Source: DTU098 sp964498525
GTDB taxonomy: Bacteria > Bacillota > Desulfotomaculia > Desulfotomaculales > Pelotomaculaceae
Length of the DNA: 64,000 bases
Reading direction: 5' to 3'
Assembly: GCA_964498525.1 (NCBI GenBank)
Contig: CAZCGU010000007.1
Location: 62,001-126,000, forward strand
This document shows positions 35,570 to 43,982 of this stretch, one piece after another. Position numbers and translations under genes: made by a program. The notes under the pieces were generated by a model. It saw only the letters and a program-made list of their open reading frames with translations, did no database searches and was not told the origin of the DNA. Position 1 is the first letter of the stretch; each line of letters begins with the position of its first letter.

Positions 35570-36430
35570 GTTACACCGCTAATCCCGATAACAAGGGGAC
35601 TGAAAGAATCAATTTCTTCCTTGGTAAAAGGTTTTTTAGATGTTGTTACACCGCTAATCCCGATAACAAGGGGACTGAAAGCAATTTTGGAATGCTGACA
35701 AATCAAAAGGTTCAAGGATGTTACACCGCTAATCCCGATAACAAGGGGACTGAAAGTTTTTTTAGGATCCTCCTTCTTCCCCACATTCCCCATGTTACAC
35801 CGCTAATCCCGATAACAAGGGGACTGAAAGACAAAAAGTAATTACTCATAGTCATTCCACAACCCGTCGTTACACCGCTAATCCCGATAACAAGGGGACT
35901 GAAAGTTTTTTTAGGATCCTCCTTCTTCCCCACATTCCCCATGTTACACCGCTAATCCCGATAACAAGGGGACTGAAAGCAGGCGCGGTTGGCGCCGAGT
36001 TTGACGAATTAAGCGACGTTACACTGCTAATCCCGATAACAAGGGGACTGAAAGCTTTTTGAATCATAGCTTATCGCCTCCTGTCATTGAACGTTACACC
36101 GCTAATCCCGATAACAAGGGGACTGAAAGCGCCCTTGCTTGCCGGCAAGGACGGTGAACCCTGTGCGTTACACCGCTAATCCCGATAACAAGGGGACTGA
36201 AAGCGCCCTTGCTTGCCGGCAAGGACGGTGAACCCTGTGCGTTACACCGCTAATCCCGATAACAAGGGGACTGAAAGATAACCGGACATCAAGTTAACGG
36301 GGATATTTTGACCTCCGTTACACCGCTAATCCCGATAACAAGGGGACTGAAAGGGAAAAAAGGTATGCTCCTAACAGGCGCATTCGGACCAACGTTACAC
36401 CGCCAATCCCGATAACAATGGGTCCGAAAA
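35570..36430 (+). CRISPR. CRISPR array 1: 12 repeats, 11 spacers
   Basis: The 37-base repeat begins GTTACACCGCTAATCCCGAT and ends AACAAGGGGACTGAAAG. Repeats start at 35570, 35645, 35720, 35794, 35869, 35943, 36018, 36093, 36167, 36241, 36317 and 36394. Spacers are 37-40 bases. The last repeat is degenerate (CAATGGGTCCGAAAA), marking the leader-distal end. Repeat 7 has ACACTGCT instead of ACACCGCT. Spacers 3 and 5 are identical, and spacers 8 and 9 are identical. The ACTGAAAG end would give the crRNA 5' handle, close to the AUUGAAAG handle common in type I-B and III systems. Confidence 0.98.
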
Positions 36431-36463
36431 CGGCATTTGTAAATCATGTATTTTTTCTAAAAT

Positions 36464-36712
36464 CTAGTTGCGCCACCAAACCCGATAAAAGTTGATATAA
36501 AATTCGTATGGCGTGGGTTGGGCACGCTGAATAAATAGTGCCGTGGCACCCACTGTATAATTCCCCCAATTCGCCTTTTGTAGGGTCCCACGTTCCTTCC
36601 GCACGAGGTAACCTGCCCTATGTTCCATAAACCACCTTAAACCATCTTCCGGTATTAAATAACCAGCTAGTTCATGAACATCCTTTTCTTCCAAACATTT
36701 TAAAATGCACAA
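36464..36712 (-). CDS. Hypothetical small protein or fragment
   Basis: An 82-codon frame opposite to the cas genes, MCILKCLEEKDVHELAGYLI then GLRWFMEHRAGYLVRKERG, with protein-like composition but no recognised family and no clear ribosome binding site. It may be a remnant inserted between array 1 and the III-D operon. Confidence 0.25.
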   Translation of the reverse strand: MCILKCLEEKDVHELAGYLIPEDGLRWFMEHRAGYLVRKERGTLQKANWGNYTVGATALFIQRAQPTPYEFYINFYRVWWRN

Positions 36713-36783
36713 TTTTCATGGGTTTAAGCGCTGAAATAGATCGCAGGCATTCAGATACTTATGTAAAAAATAAAGGAATTGGA

Positions 36784-36879
36784 AATCTGTGCTAGAAATA
36801 CAGATTATTGAGATGCTATATGTCATAATTTAGGTGATATTTCTTATCCCATTGAACTATTGGTACTGTTTTCCAATAG
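36784..36879 (+). promoter_or_regulatory. Two short hairpins upstream of the Can2-like gene
   Basis: AATCTGT/ACAGATT (36784-36806) and CTATTGG/CCAATAG (36857-36879) are both perfect 7-bp stems with 9-base loops. The second abuts the GGGGGTG ribosome binding site, so it could control translation of the CARF nuclease or bind a regulator. Confidence 0.4.
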
Positions 36880-36892
36880 GGGGTGTTTGTAA

Positions 36893-38071
36893 ATGGACAG
36901 TTTAAAAAATTATCAAACAGATTGCCTTTTTCTACTCGTTGGCACGAATCCTCTGCCAAACTTTGTGTCCGCTCTGTTGCTGGCAAAAGATCGAGCCAGG
37001 ATTATTTTGCTTCATACAGCAGACACGGGAGAAGTTGCAGAGGATTTAAAATGGGTCATTGGCCAGAGGAAATTGGGAGTTCAGGTTGAGATGCGGCAGA
37101 TAGATAGAGGGTGTGGGGATCGAATATTGAAAGATATGGATCGCTTATTGAAGGGTATAGACCCAAAATTATCTCTGGGGCTCAATTACACCGGCGGCAC
37201 AAAAGCCATGTCTGTTTATACTTATCAAGCACTAAAGAAAACTGCCGCTTCAGTTGTATTCAGCTATCTAGATGCACGTACTTCATCCCTTATGATTGAC
37301 ACCAAAGATGATGACACTACCAAAAAAATTTATATTGGACAGAATTGCCCTGTTCGGCTAAAGGAAATTCTATCCCTGCATGGTTATAGGATTGATAACG
37401 TTAAACAGAAACTGGTTCACCCTGATTTTTGCCGTGTCCTGGCGGAAATATACAGCAACAAAGATGCATATGAGCAATGGAAAGAATGGTTGAAAAAACT
37501 CGGCAATAAGGAGATTGAGCCCAAGTCATTGCCAACAAAGTCGGAGTATCCGGCGTTGACAAAGGTAATAGATAAAATCGATGAAATATGTGACGGTAAG
37601 CCTTCACCCGGGTTATTTGCTCAAATATTGGGCAGGGATAAATTAAGCAGTTGCAAACAATTTTTAGAAGGTAAGTGGTTGGATGAATATACCTTTTGCT
37701 CAGTCGGGCAGCTGGTTGAAGATTTAGGTTTAAATGATCTGTGTCTTGAATTAGAGGCTAAGAAACCCAGAAAATTTGAACTGGACGTGGTTTTTGTCCG
37801 GGGATATCAGCTGTTTGCCTTATCATGTAAAGCATCTAACAAAAAAAATAAATGCAAACTCGGGCTTTTTGAAGCTTTTACACGGGCCCGGCAGTTAGGT
37901 GGAGACGAAGCAAGGGTGGGTCTCGTATGTTGTTACAATCAACCCGGGCAGTTGCAACGGGAAATTAAGGAATCCTGGTTTGCAAAAGGACAGGTGAAAG
38001 TTTTCGGCATGAGCGATCTGATTAACCTGCAGGCGAGGTTGCGGGAATGGATTAATAGCACAAATAACTAG
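36893..38071 (+). CDS. can2: Can2/Card1-like CARF nuclease (DUF1887)
   Basis: A 392-residue ancillary effector of the type III system. The N-terminal CARF domain (about 1-150) senses cyclic oligoadenylate and shows LFLLVGTNPLPNFVSALLLA and LGLNYTGGTKAMSVYTYQAL (ligand loop, about 98-112). The C-terminal PD-(D/E)XK nuclease has KFELDVVFVRGYQLFALSCK (about 298-317), where E/D and the C-K pair match the DUF1887 active site. Length agrees with Card1 and Can2, which nick or degrade DNA and RNA upon cA4 binding. GGGGGTGTTTGTAA precedes ATG 36893. It leads the III-D operon, 14 bases before cas10. Confidence 0.9.
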   Translation: MDSLKNYQTDCLFLLVGTNPLPNFVSALLLAKDRARIILLHTADTGEVAEDLKWVIGQRKLGVQVEMRQIDRGCGDRILKDMDRLLKGIDPKLSLGLNYTGGTKAMSVYTYQALKKTAASVVFSYLDARTSSLMIDTKDDDTTKKIYIGQNCPVRLKEILSLHGYRIDNVKQKLVHPDFCRVLAEIYSNKDAYEQWKEWLKKLGNKEIEPKSLPTKSEYPALTKVIDKIDEICDGKPSPGLFAQILGRDKLSSCKQFLEGKWLDEYTFCSVGQLVEDLGLNDLCLELEAKKPRKFELDVVFVRGYQLFALSCKASNKKNKCKLGLFEAFTRARQLGGDEARVGLVCCYNQPGQLQREIKESWFAKGQVKVFGMSDLINLQARLREWINSTNN

Positions 38072-38085
38072 GAAGGGGCCGGGTC

Positions 38086-39678
38086 ATGAAGCAGTATACT
38101 CTAACGTTTGTTGACACAAGAGATATCCAGAAATACATTTTCGGTACCAACAACCTGCAGCAAAACGTGGGGGCTTCCTATCTGGTGGATTGCGCCACGC
38201 GGCAGTGGGTGGTGGAATCTCTGCCCCATCCGCATAACGTGATCAATATCAACGCCGCCGGGACGGATGAAAAATTAAATGAACATAGGATTGAGGAGGG
38301 AGGTTTGGCTGCGGAACTGCTTTATACGGGAGGTGGAAACGCGGCAATATTATTTTGCAGCCAGCCGCTTGCTGTTGAATTTGCCCGTTGTCTGACCCGG
38401 AAGGCGCTGTTGAAGGCGCCCGGACTGAACATGACTTTGGCGCATAATAGTTTTGACTGGGAAGAGGGCAGTTTGTATAAGGCCCTGGATCAGACTAAGG
38501 GTATTCTAGCAAAACGCAAGGCGGATCAACCTGCTTCGACTCCACTGCTCGGTCTGGGAGTGACGGCTGCCTGTGTTTATACGGGGCTGCCTGCAGTGGG
38601 CTATGACGAAGGGCGCCTGTTTGGCGCTGAGGTGGAAGCAAAAATTAATGCTGCAAAAAAAGCAAATGATCGCTTGGAGGAACTGCTGGATTTGCAGGGC
38701 TATGAGATTCCAACAAACTTTGAGGAGCTGGGCCGCACTAAAGGAGAATCAAGCTATATCGCTATTGTCCACTCTGATGGAAATCGCATGGGTGAGAGAA
38801 TAATGAAATATACGGAATCAAACTCCTCTTCCAACCGCTCCCTCATTAGAGCCCTAAGGAATTTTTCTAATTCCATTGAACAAACCTTCCTGGAAGCCTT
38901 GAGGGAAACAACCAGTCAACTAGTTGAATCAGTAGAAAAAGATGAAAAAACAATAGCCGGCGTCATAGAATTGCAGGAAGACAAATTACCCTTTCGTCCC
39001 ATTGTTTTTGGCGGGGATGATCTAACTTTTGTTTGCGATGGCCGCCTGGGTTTGGCTTTAACCACGCATTATTTGCGTGAATTGGCCCAAAAAAAGCTGG
39101 TGGACAATATGCCTGTCCACTGCCGGGCCGGGGTGGCGGTGGTCAAGACCCGTTTTCCTTTTGCCAGAGGCTATGCTCTGGCGGAGGCGCTCTGCGCATC
39201 AGCTAAAAGGCGGATTACTGAATTAAGGGAGCGCAGGGAAGGGGACGTTACTGCATTGGACTGGCACTTTGCCACGGCGGGATTGCTGGATGATCTGGAA
39301 ACCATCAGAAACCGGGAGTACACAGTGCGGGAGTCCACAGTGCAAGAAGACAAACTTCTTTACTTGAGGCCGGTCTCGCTTAACTGTGCGGAAGACTGGC
39401 GGTCGTGGGCAAATTTTGAACGGATTATTCAGGAATTTAAGGACGAGCCCTGGCAGGACAGGCGCAATAAGGTCAAGGCTCTGCGGGAAATATTACGTAC
39501 CGGATCCGATGATGCTGTTGAATACTTCTTAACAGCCCATAGCATGACCGGGTTGCCGGATATCCCGGAGATGCCGGACATGAAACACAAGGGCTGGCAG
39601 GGTAAGCGCTGCGGTTATTTTGACGCTATCGAAGCTATGGATTTTTATATCCCTCTCAAGGGAGGTCAGGAAAAATGA
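38086..39678 (+). CDS. cas10: Type III-D Cas10 (GGDD cyclase, no HD domain)
   Basis: A 530-residue Cas10. It starts directly with a palm-type domain (YTLTFVDTRDIQKYIFGTNN), so the N-terminal HD DNase found in many Cas10 proteins is absent. Palm 1 contains IAIVHSDGNRMGE (about 225-237) and palm 2 the intact cyclase motif VFGGDDLTF (about 307-315). The rest is helical, with a C-terminal D4-like region. On target RNA binding it should convert ATP to cyclic oligoadenylate, the signal for the two CARF proteins encoded on either side. GGAAGGGG precedes ATG 38086; the end overlaps the next cas7 by 4 bases. Confidence 0.92.
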   Translation: MKQYTLTFVDTRDIQKYIFGTNNLQQNVGASYLVDCATRQWVVESLPHPHNVININAAGTDEKLNEHRIEEGGLAAELLYTGGGNAAILFCSQPLAVEFARCLTRKALLKAPGLNMTLAHNSFDWEEGSLYKALDQTKGILAKRKADQPASTPLLGLGVTAACVYTGLPAVGYDEGRLFGAEVEAKINAAKKANDRLEELLDLQGYEIPTNFEELGRTKGESSYIAIVHSDGNRMGERIMKYTESNSSSNRSLIRALRNFSNSIEQTFLEALRETTSQLVESVEKDEKTIAGVIELQEDKLPFRPIVFGGDDLTFVCDGRLGLALTTHYLRELAQKKLVDNMPVHCRAGVAVVKTRFPFARGYALAEALCASAKRRITELRERREGDVTALDWHFATAGLLDDLETIRNREYTVRESTVQEDKLLYLRPVSLNCAEDWRSWANFERIIQEFKDEPWQDRRNKVKALREILRTGSDDAVEYFLTAHSMTGLPDIPEMPDMKHKGWQGKRCGYFDAIEAMDFYIPLKGGQEK

Positions 39679-40328
39679 CAAAGTATATTTTAAAAATTAC
39701 GCTGGAAAGTGACGCTGTTTTTGGTCGGGGCGATGGTGTGGCGGGTGCGATAGACACTGAAGTCCAGCATGATCAAAATGGGTTTCCTTTTTTGAATGGA
39801 CGGACCATTAAGGGCCTGCTGGTGCAGGAATGTGCCGATATTCTTGCTGCCCTGCCCAAAAACAGCATGTGGGAGCAATGCGCCCGGCGCCTATTTGGCT
39901 CACCCGGCAGTTCACCCGGCGACAGCGCGCTGATGATGATTGGCAACGCGCTTCTGCCGGAGGACTTGAGGCTGGCTATTAGAAGTGATATAAAAGAAAA
40001 AAGAATCAGGCCGGAGGAAGTACTGGATTTGTTTACTTCCACAAGAAGCCAGACAGCGCTAGACGAAAGCGGTGTTGCCAGGGATAGCAGTTTGCGGCGT
40101 ATAAGGGTAATTTTAAGAAAAACTCCCTTTGAATCGGCGCTGTTTTTTGTTGAACAGCCATCGACATCTGATTTAGCTCTGCTGGCCGCTTGCATCAAAG
40201 CTTTCCGGCGCGGGGGCACAGGTATAACCAGGGGGCTGGGGCGGCTTAGCGCAGAACTCCTGGACCAAAAGCAGCAGCCGATCACAGACTGCTATTTTGA
40301 TGAGTTTCGAAAGGCGGTGCAATTATGA
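39675..40328 (+). CDS. cas7: Type III-D Cas7 (Csm3-like)
   Basis: A 217-residue single-domain RAMP backbone subunit. GAIDTEVQHDQNGFPFLNGR (about 24-43) carries Asp27 at the position of the catalytic Asp of Csm3, followed by TIKGLLVQE. The glycine-rich loop is RRGGTGITRGLGRL near residue 190. It coats the crRNA and should cut bound target RNA. It overlaps cas10 and csx10 by 4 bases each (ATGA), so the subunits are made together. Confidence 0.9.
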   Translation: MTKYILKITLESDAVFGRGDGVAGAIDTEVQHDQNGFPFLNGRTIKGLLVQECADILAALPKNSMWEQCARRLFGSPGSSPGDSALMMIGNALLPEDLRLAIRSDIKEKRIRPEEVLDLFTSTRSQTALDESGVARDSSLRRIRVILRKTPFESALFFVEQPSTSDLALLAACIKAFRRGGTGITRGLGRLSAELLDQKQQPITDCYFDEFRKAVQL

Positions 40329-41869
40329 AGGCATTGTCTTACCAGATCCATCTGCTGAGTCCCTTACTGGCGACCCAACTCAGCGCGGGTGAAGAGAACA
40401 GTTCCAAGTCCTTTAACTATATTCCAGGCAGCATGCTGCGCGGTGCTTTGATAAATTTGTACCTGCGGGAACGTCGGGCGCAAAAGCAGGGGACTTATGA
40501 CCCGGCACTGGATCCCGTCTGCCGCAGGCTCTTCTTTGATGGTACAAACTGTTACTTAAACGCCTACCCCGTTGACAATAACTTCTACCGGACTATACCC
40601 AAACCGCTTTCCTGGTATATGAAAAAAGAGGAATTAGAAGATGACAACGGTACTGTTTATGACTTGGCATTAGAAGAAGTCGAGAACCTTAAGCCTTGCC
40701 CCGGATGCTTTTACTCGCTGGATGGAGATATTGCGTATTTAGTTAAAACCAGCAGCAGCCTGTCAATGCACAACGCCAGCGCAGGGCGTATGGTCAGGCT
40801 AAAGGACAGGAGTACGGTATACTGTTACGAAGCTATTGCCGCCGGCCAGGTTTTCGGCGCCGCGGTTGTGTCAAAAAATGTCAGCGATCTGAATCTGCTG
40901 AAATCGTGGATGGAGAACAGGCAGATTGCAATTGGTGGTTCAAAAAGTGCGGGGTATGGCCGGGTTGTTTTTAGGGAAACCAGGATACACGATGCCTGGA
41001 ACGAGTGTGAACAACAAGGTGCACAGCGGAAAGGGGAGCTTGTTCTGACCCTGTTAAGCGATCTTATTTTCCGGAACAAGAACGGACATTATACAACAGA
41101 CCTGGATGAAATCCTCGGCTGTAAACATGAGCGTGCATATCAATCAACTAGAATTGTCGGGGGATTTAACCGCAAATGGGGTTTGCCGCTGGTTCAGGTC
41201 CCCGCTGTACAGGCCGGCAGCGTTTTCGTATACCGGGCCGGGGATATTGCTCAGGGTGTTCTTGAACAGTATCTTGCCGAGGGTATCGGGGACCGCCGGG
41301 TGGAGGGTTTTGGCCGCATTGCCATTAATCTTAATAGGCATAATATTCTGAGCAAGTTTGCATGTGACAGGCCTAACCTGCTCAGAGACGATAAACTGCC
41401 TTTATCCGGTGAGAGTACGGAACTGGCCGGGAGACTGGCAGTAAGGCGGCTGAAAAAAACGTTGGACGGAAGATTGTTAGAGGCCATAGACCGTTTAGAT
41501 ATAATACATTTTCCCCCGGAGAAATCCCAGTTAAACCGCCTGAGGGAGGTAGCAAAACAGGCCCTGCGCCAGGATCAGCCTGAAATTATCACCAACTACT
41601 TAAATGATATGGGTGAAACAGGCGCAAGACAATTTAAACGCGCCAGGATCACGGGCAATAGAAGGCTTTCTACCTGGCTTAAGAAGGACATTAAGGATGA
41701 AAAGATATGGAAGGACTATCTTGGATTAGAACAAAAACCAGGAATTGTCTCTGTAGCTGGTGTTTCGGCAGAAATCACAAAAGAAATAAAGCTTGAATAC
41801 ACCGTACGATTGCTGGAGGCAGTGCTGAAAAAGACCGTTAAAAAGCTACAGGAGGAAAGTGTCTTATGA
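40325..41869 (+). CDS. csx10: Csx10: Cas5 with a helical C-terminal domain, type III-D
   Basis: A 514-residue signature protein of type III-D. The Cas5-type RAMP part (about 1-350) begins YQIHLLSPLLATQLSAGEEN, with YIPGSMLRGALINLYLRERR and Gly-rich IGGSKSAGYGRVVF (about 200) and VEGFGRIAINL (about 325). From about 355 to the end the sequence is almost entirely helical and charged (RRLKKTLDGRLLEAIDRLD, TWLKKDIKDEKIWKDYL), unlike a RAMP domain. I read this as a fused Cas11-like small subunit, since no separate cas11 gene is present. It holds the crRNA 5' handle. ATGA overlaps link it to both neighbours. Confidence 0.88.
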   Translation: MKALSYQIHLLSPLLATQLSAGEENSSKSFNYIPGSMLRGALINLYLRERRAQKQGTYDPALDPVCRRLFFDGTNCYLNAYPVDNNFYRTIPKPLSWYMKKEELEDDNGTVYDLALEEVENLKPCPGCFYSLDGDIAYLVKTSSSLSMHNASAGRMVRLKDRSTVYCYEAIAAGQVFGAAVVSKNVSDLNLLKSWMENRQIAIGGSKSAGYGRVVFRETRIHDAWNECEQQGAQRKGELVLTLLSDLIFRNKNGHYTTDLDEILGCKHERAYQSTRIVGGFNRKWGLPLVQVPAVQAGSVFVYRAGDIAQGVLEQYLAEGIGDRRVEGFGRIAINLNRHNILSKFACDRPNLLRDDKLPLSGESTELAGRLAVRRLKKTLDGRLLEAIDRLDIIHFPPEKSQLNRLREVAKQALRQDQPEIITNYLNDMGETGARQFKRARITGNRRLSTWLKKDIKDEKIWKDYLGLEQKPGIVSVAGVSAEITKEIKLEYTVRLLEAVLKKTVKKLQEESVL

Positions 41870-43353
41870 GCGGGCGGTGGCGGGATTCCCGGATGATACA
41901 GGAGCGGGTTATTGTTACGGGCGACATGGTTTTGGAAACGCCTGCTTTGTTGGGCAGTGGGGACGCGGAGGGACTGGTTGACATGCCTCTGCTCATTGAC
42001 CCGCTGGAAGGCCGGGCACTGCTGACTGGTTCTTCTATTGCGGGCGCCTTGCGTAATTATCTGCGCAGGTACAACAGTGGTCTGGCGGAAATAATATTTG
42101 GCAGTGAGATGCCAGGCAAGTCAAGTATTGCAGAGTGCTGGCCGGGCAACCTGTGGCAGGAAATAACAAATAATGCGGGTGAGGCGCAAGGTTGCACGCA
42201 GAGCTTGCTGTTTGTGGACGATGCGCTGGGAGATATGCCGGTGGTGGAGCTGCGTGACGGTGTAGCTGTTAATCCCCGCACCGGCACAGCTGAGGATGGG
42301 GCCAAATATGATCTGGAGCTGTTGGCGGCTGGTTCGCCTTTTAAGATTTCCCTTGAACTGCTGGTGCTTAAGGGCATGGATAAAAAAATGTTATTCGAAG
42401 GCCTGGCGCTTGCCCTGCAGGGGCTGGGCAAAGGGGAAATCGCACTTGGCGGCAGGAAGAGCCGGGGGTTCGGTCGCTGTAAGATTAGAAATTGGCAAGT
42501 GGTTCGTTATGATCTGACCGGACCGGAGGGAATGCTGTCCTGGCTGGCAAACAGTCAGGCCAATTGTTTGTATGGCCCGGATGTGGCCAGCCTGTTGGGG
42601 GTAAGCCTCCTGGAAAGGCCAATCCCTGACAAATTCACCCTTCAGGCGTCATTTACTATCAATGGTTCACTAATTAACCGCTCGCCGGGGCATTTCAGAT
42701 CATCCCCGTCTCCCGGCAGGGAATCCATACAGGCGGTTGCCTGCCTGCCGGACACGGCGCACCTGCATTCCAGGCGGGATGGTGACTATGTGCCTGTGGC
42801 AAGCGGTACCAGCCTGGCGGGGGTATTGCGTTCCCGGGCCATTAAAATTGCCAACACGCTCGGTAAAGATGCTTACTCACTAACTAACAACATATTCGGC
42901 TACCGGCGCAAAGACCATAAGGATAAAACAAAACCTGCCGCCAGCCGTCTGTGGGTGGAGGAAACAGTGATTCAAAATCCTGTGCCGCTGGTACAGAGCA
43001 GGATAATAATTGACCGTTTTACAGGCGGGGCTTATCCCGGCGCTCTTTTTGATGAACAGCCTGTGTTTGGCAAAGATGACACTTCACTGGAAGTAAAGCT
43101 AAGTCTGGACAACCCCGAGAATTGTGAAATTGGCCTGCTTTTATTGCTTTTAAAGGATTTATGGACCGGTGACCTGGCTTTGGGCGGCGAAAGTGCCATA
43201 GGGCGCGGCCGGCTGAGCGGAAAAAAGGCCGGATTGGCCTATGCTGGCGAGCAATGGACAATTGTTCAGGCGCCGGATGGGACTATTCAGGTAGAAGGTG
43301 ATGCGAGCAAGCTGGAGGAATTTGTCCGGAGCTGCGGGGAGGTAATGGATTGA
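41866..43353 (+). CDS. Type III-D tandem Cas7-Cas7 fusion (Cas7-2x type)
   Basis: A 495-residue protein with two RAMP domains. Domain 1 (about 12-225) has GLVDMPLLIDPLEGRALLTG (Asp39 at the Csm3 catalytic position), SSIAGALRNYLRR and the Gly loop GGRKSRGFGRCKI. Domain 2 (about 255-480) has VASGTSLAGVLRSRAIKIA and ALGGESAIGRGRLSG, but the segment where the catalytic Asp would lie (ESIQAVACLPDTAHL) does not match. It corresponds to the Cas7-2x subunit of the cyanobacterial III-Dv complex. Only the first domain looks able to cut RNA. Confidence 0.88.
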   Translation: MSGRWRDSRMIQERVIVTGDMVLETPALLGSGDAEGLVDMPLLIDPLEGRALLTGSSIAGALRNYLRRYNSGLAEIIFGSEMPGKSSIAECWPGNLWQEITNNAGEAQGCTQSLLFVDDALGDMPVVELRDGVAVNPRTGTAEDGAKYDLELLAAGSPFKISLELLVLKGMDKKMLFEGLALALQGLGKGEIALGGRKSRGFGRCKIRNWQVVRYDLTGPEGMLSWLANSQANCLYGPDVASLLGVSLLERPIPDKFTLQASFTINGSLINRSPGHFRSSPSPGRESIQAVACLPDTAHLHSRRDGDYVPVASGTSLAGVLRSRAIKIANTLGKDAYSLTNNIFGYRRKDHKDKTKPAASRLWVEETVIQNPVPLVQSRIIIDRFTGGAYPGALFDEQPVFGKDDTSLEVKLSLDNPENCEIGLLLLLLKDLWTGDLALGGESAIGRGRLSGKKAGLAYAGEQWTIVQAPDGTIQVEGDASKLEEFVRSCGEVMD

Positions 43354-43982
43354 TACGGGAAGATCATTGGGATTGTAATGTGAAAACTCTTTCTACTGAT
43401 GGTTTTGTGTCTGACCCGGCGGTTTGGTTTAGCGAGCATTCTATGCACTCTATGCAGGGCCGGTACGCCCTGTTCCTGGCGCACGCCGACGATGGTGTGA
43501 TCTGGGGCCGGTTGCAGAACAATCAGCTGCTTACTTCAAGTCAATTGTTCAAACGCTACGAGATTTCAATTTCACCCCCGTTGAGAGCAGACACCTTACA
43601 GGATGCCTATTTGTTTTGTGAAGCCGGGGAGATCCGGGTGTGGCGAAGTGAAAGAGGGTTTCAGGCCTGTAGTTTGCACGATGTGTCCAAAGAAGAAGCC
43701 CATTCCTTTGATGAGAAGCAGATTCTCTGGGGTACCCGGATTGAAGACAGGGAACAAGGCTTCACCCTGTTAGCAGACGGGAGGCAGGGGCTGCGGCACG
43801 CTGTGCCGCTGGATATCCCGGCATCGAGTTTCGGTGACGGAAAAGGTCTTTACAGGCCATTGCGGTTAATTTTGCGACATTATTTGGCCTATAGCGAAGA
43901 TGGCTGTGCCCGGATCTATCTGAGCCGCTTGCTGGACCTGCGGTGTGAACCCATACAGAAGAAAGGTGGGATTAAGAGATGA
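43350..43982 (+). CDS. csx19: Csx19, type III-D subunit
   Basis: A 210-residue protein of the Csx19 (TIGR03984) family: HADDGVIWGRLQNNQLL (about 47-63), LRADTLQDAYLFCEAGEIRV then WRSERGFQACSLHD, and KQILWGTRIEDREQGFTLLA followed by a GLRHAVPLDIP block. It is specific to type III-D complexes; in the cyanobacterial III-Dv complex it is an integral subunit near the base. The TTG start at 43350 overlaps the preceding stop codon (TTGA), with GGGGAGG seven bases upstream. Confidence 0.87.
   Translation: MIREDHWDCNVKTLSTDGFVSDPAVWFSEHSMHSMQGRYALFLAHADDGVIWGRLQNNQLLTSSQLFKRYEISISPPLRADTLQDAYLFCEAGEIRVWRSERGFQACSLHDVSKEEAHSFDEKQILWGTRIEDREQGFTLLADGRQGLRHAVPLDIPASSFGDGKGLYRPLRLILRHYLAYSEDGCARIYLSRLLDLRCEPIQKKGGIKR

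Noticed and set aside
35441..36067. Frames running through CRISPR array 1 in both directions
   Set aside because: They are produced by the periodic repeat (recurring TANPDNKGTE and SPLVIGISGV) and are not genes. The same holds for array 2 at 47619-48810.
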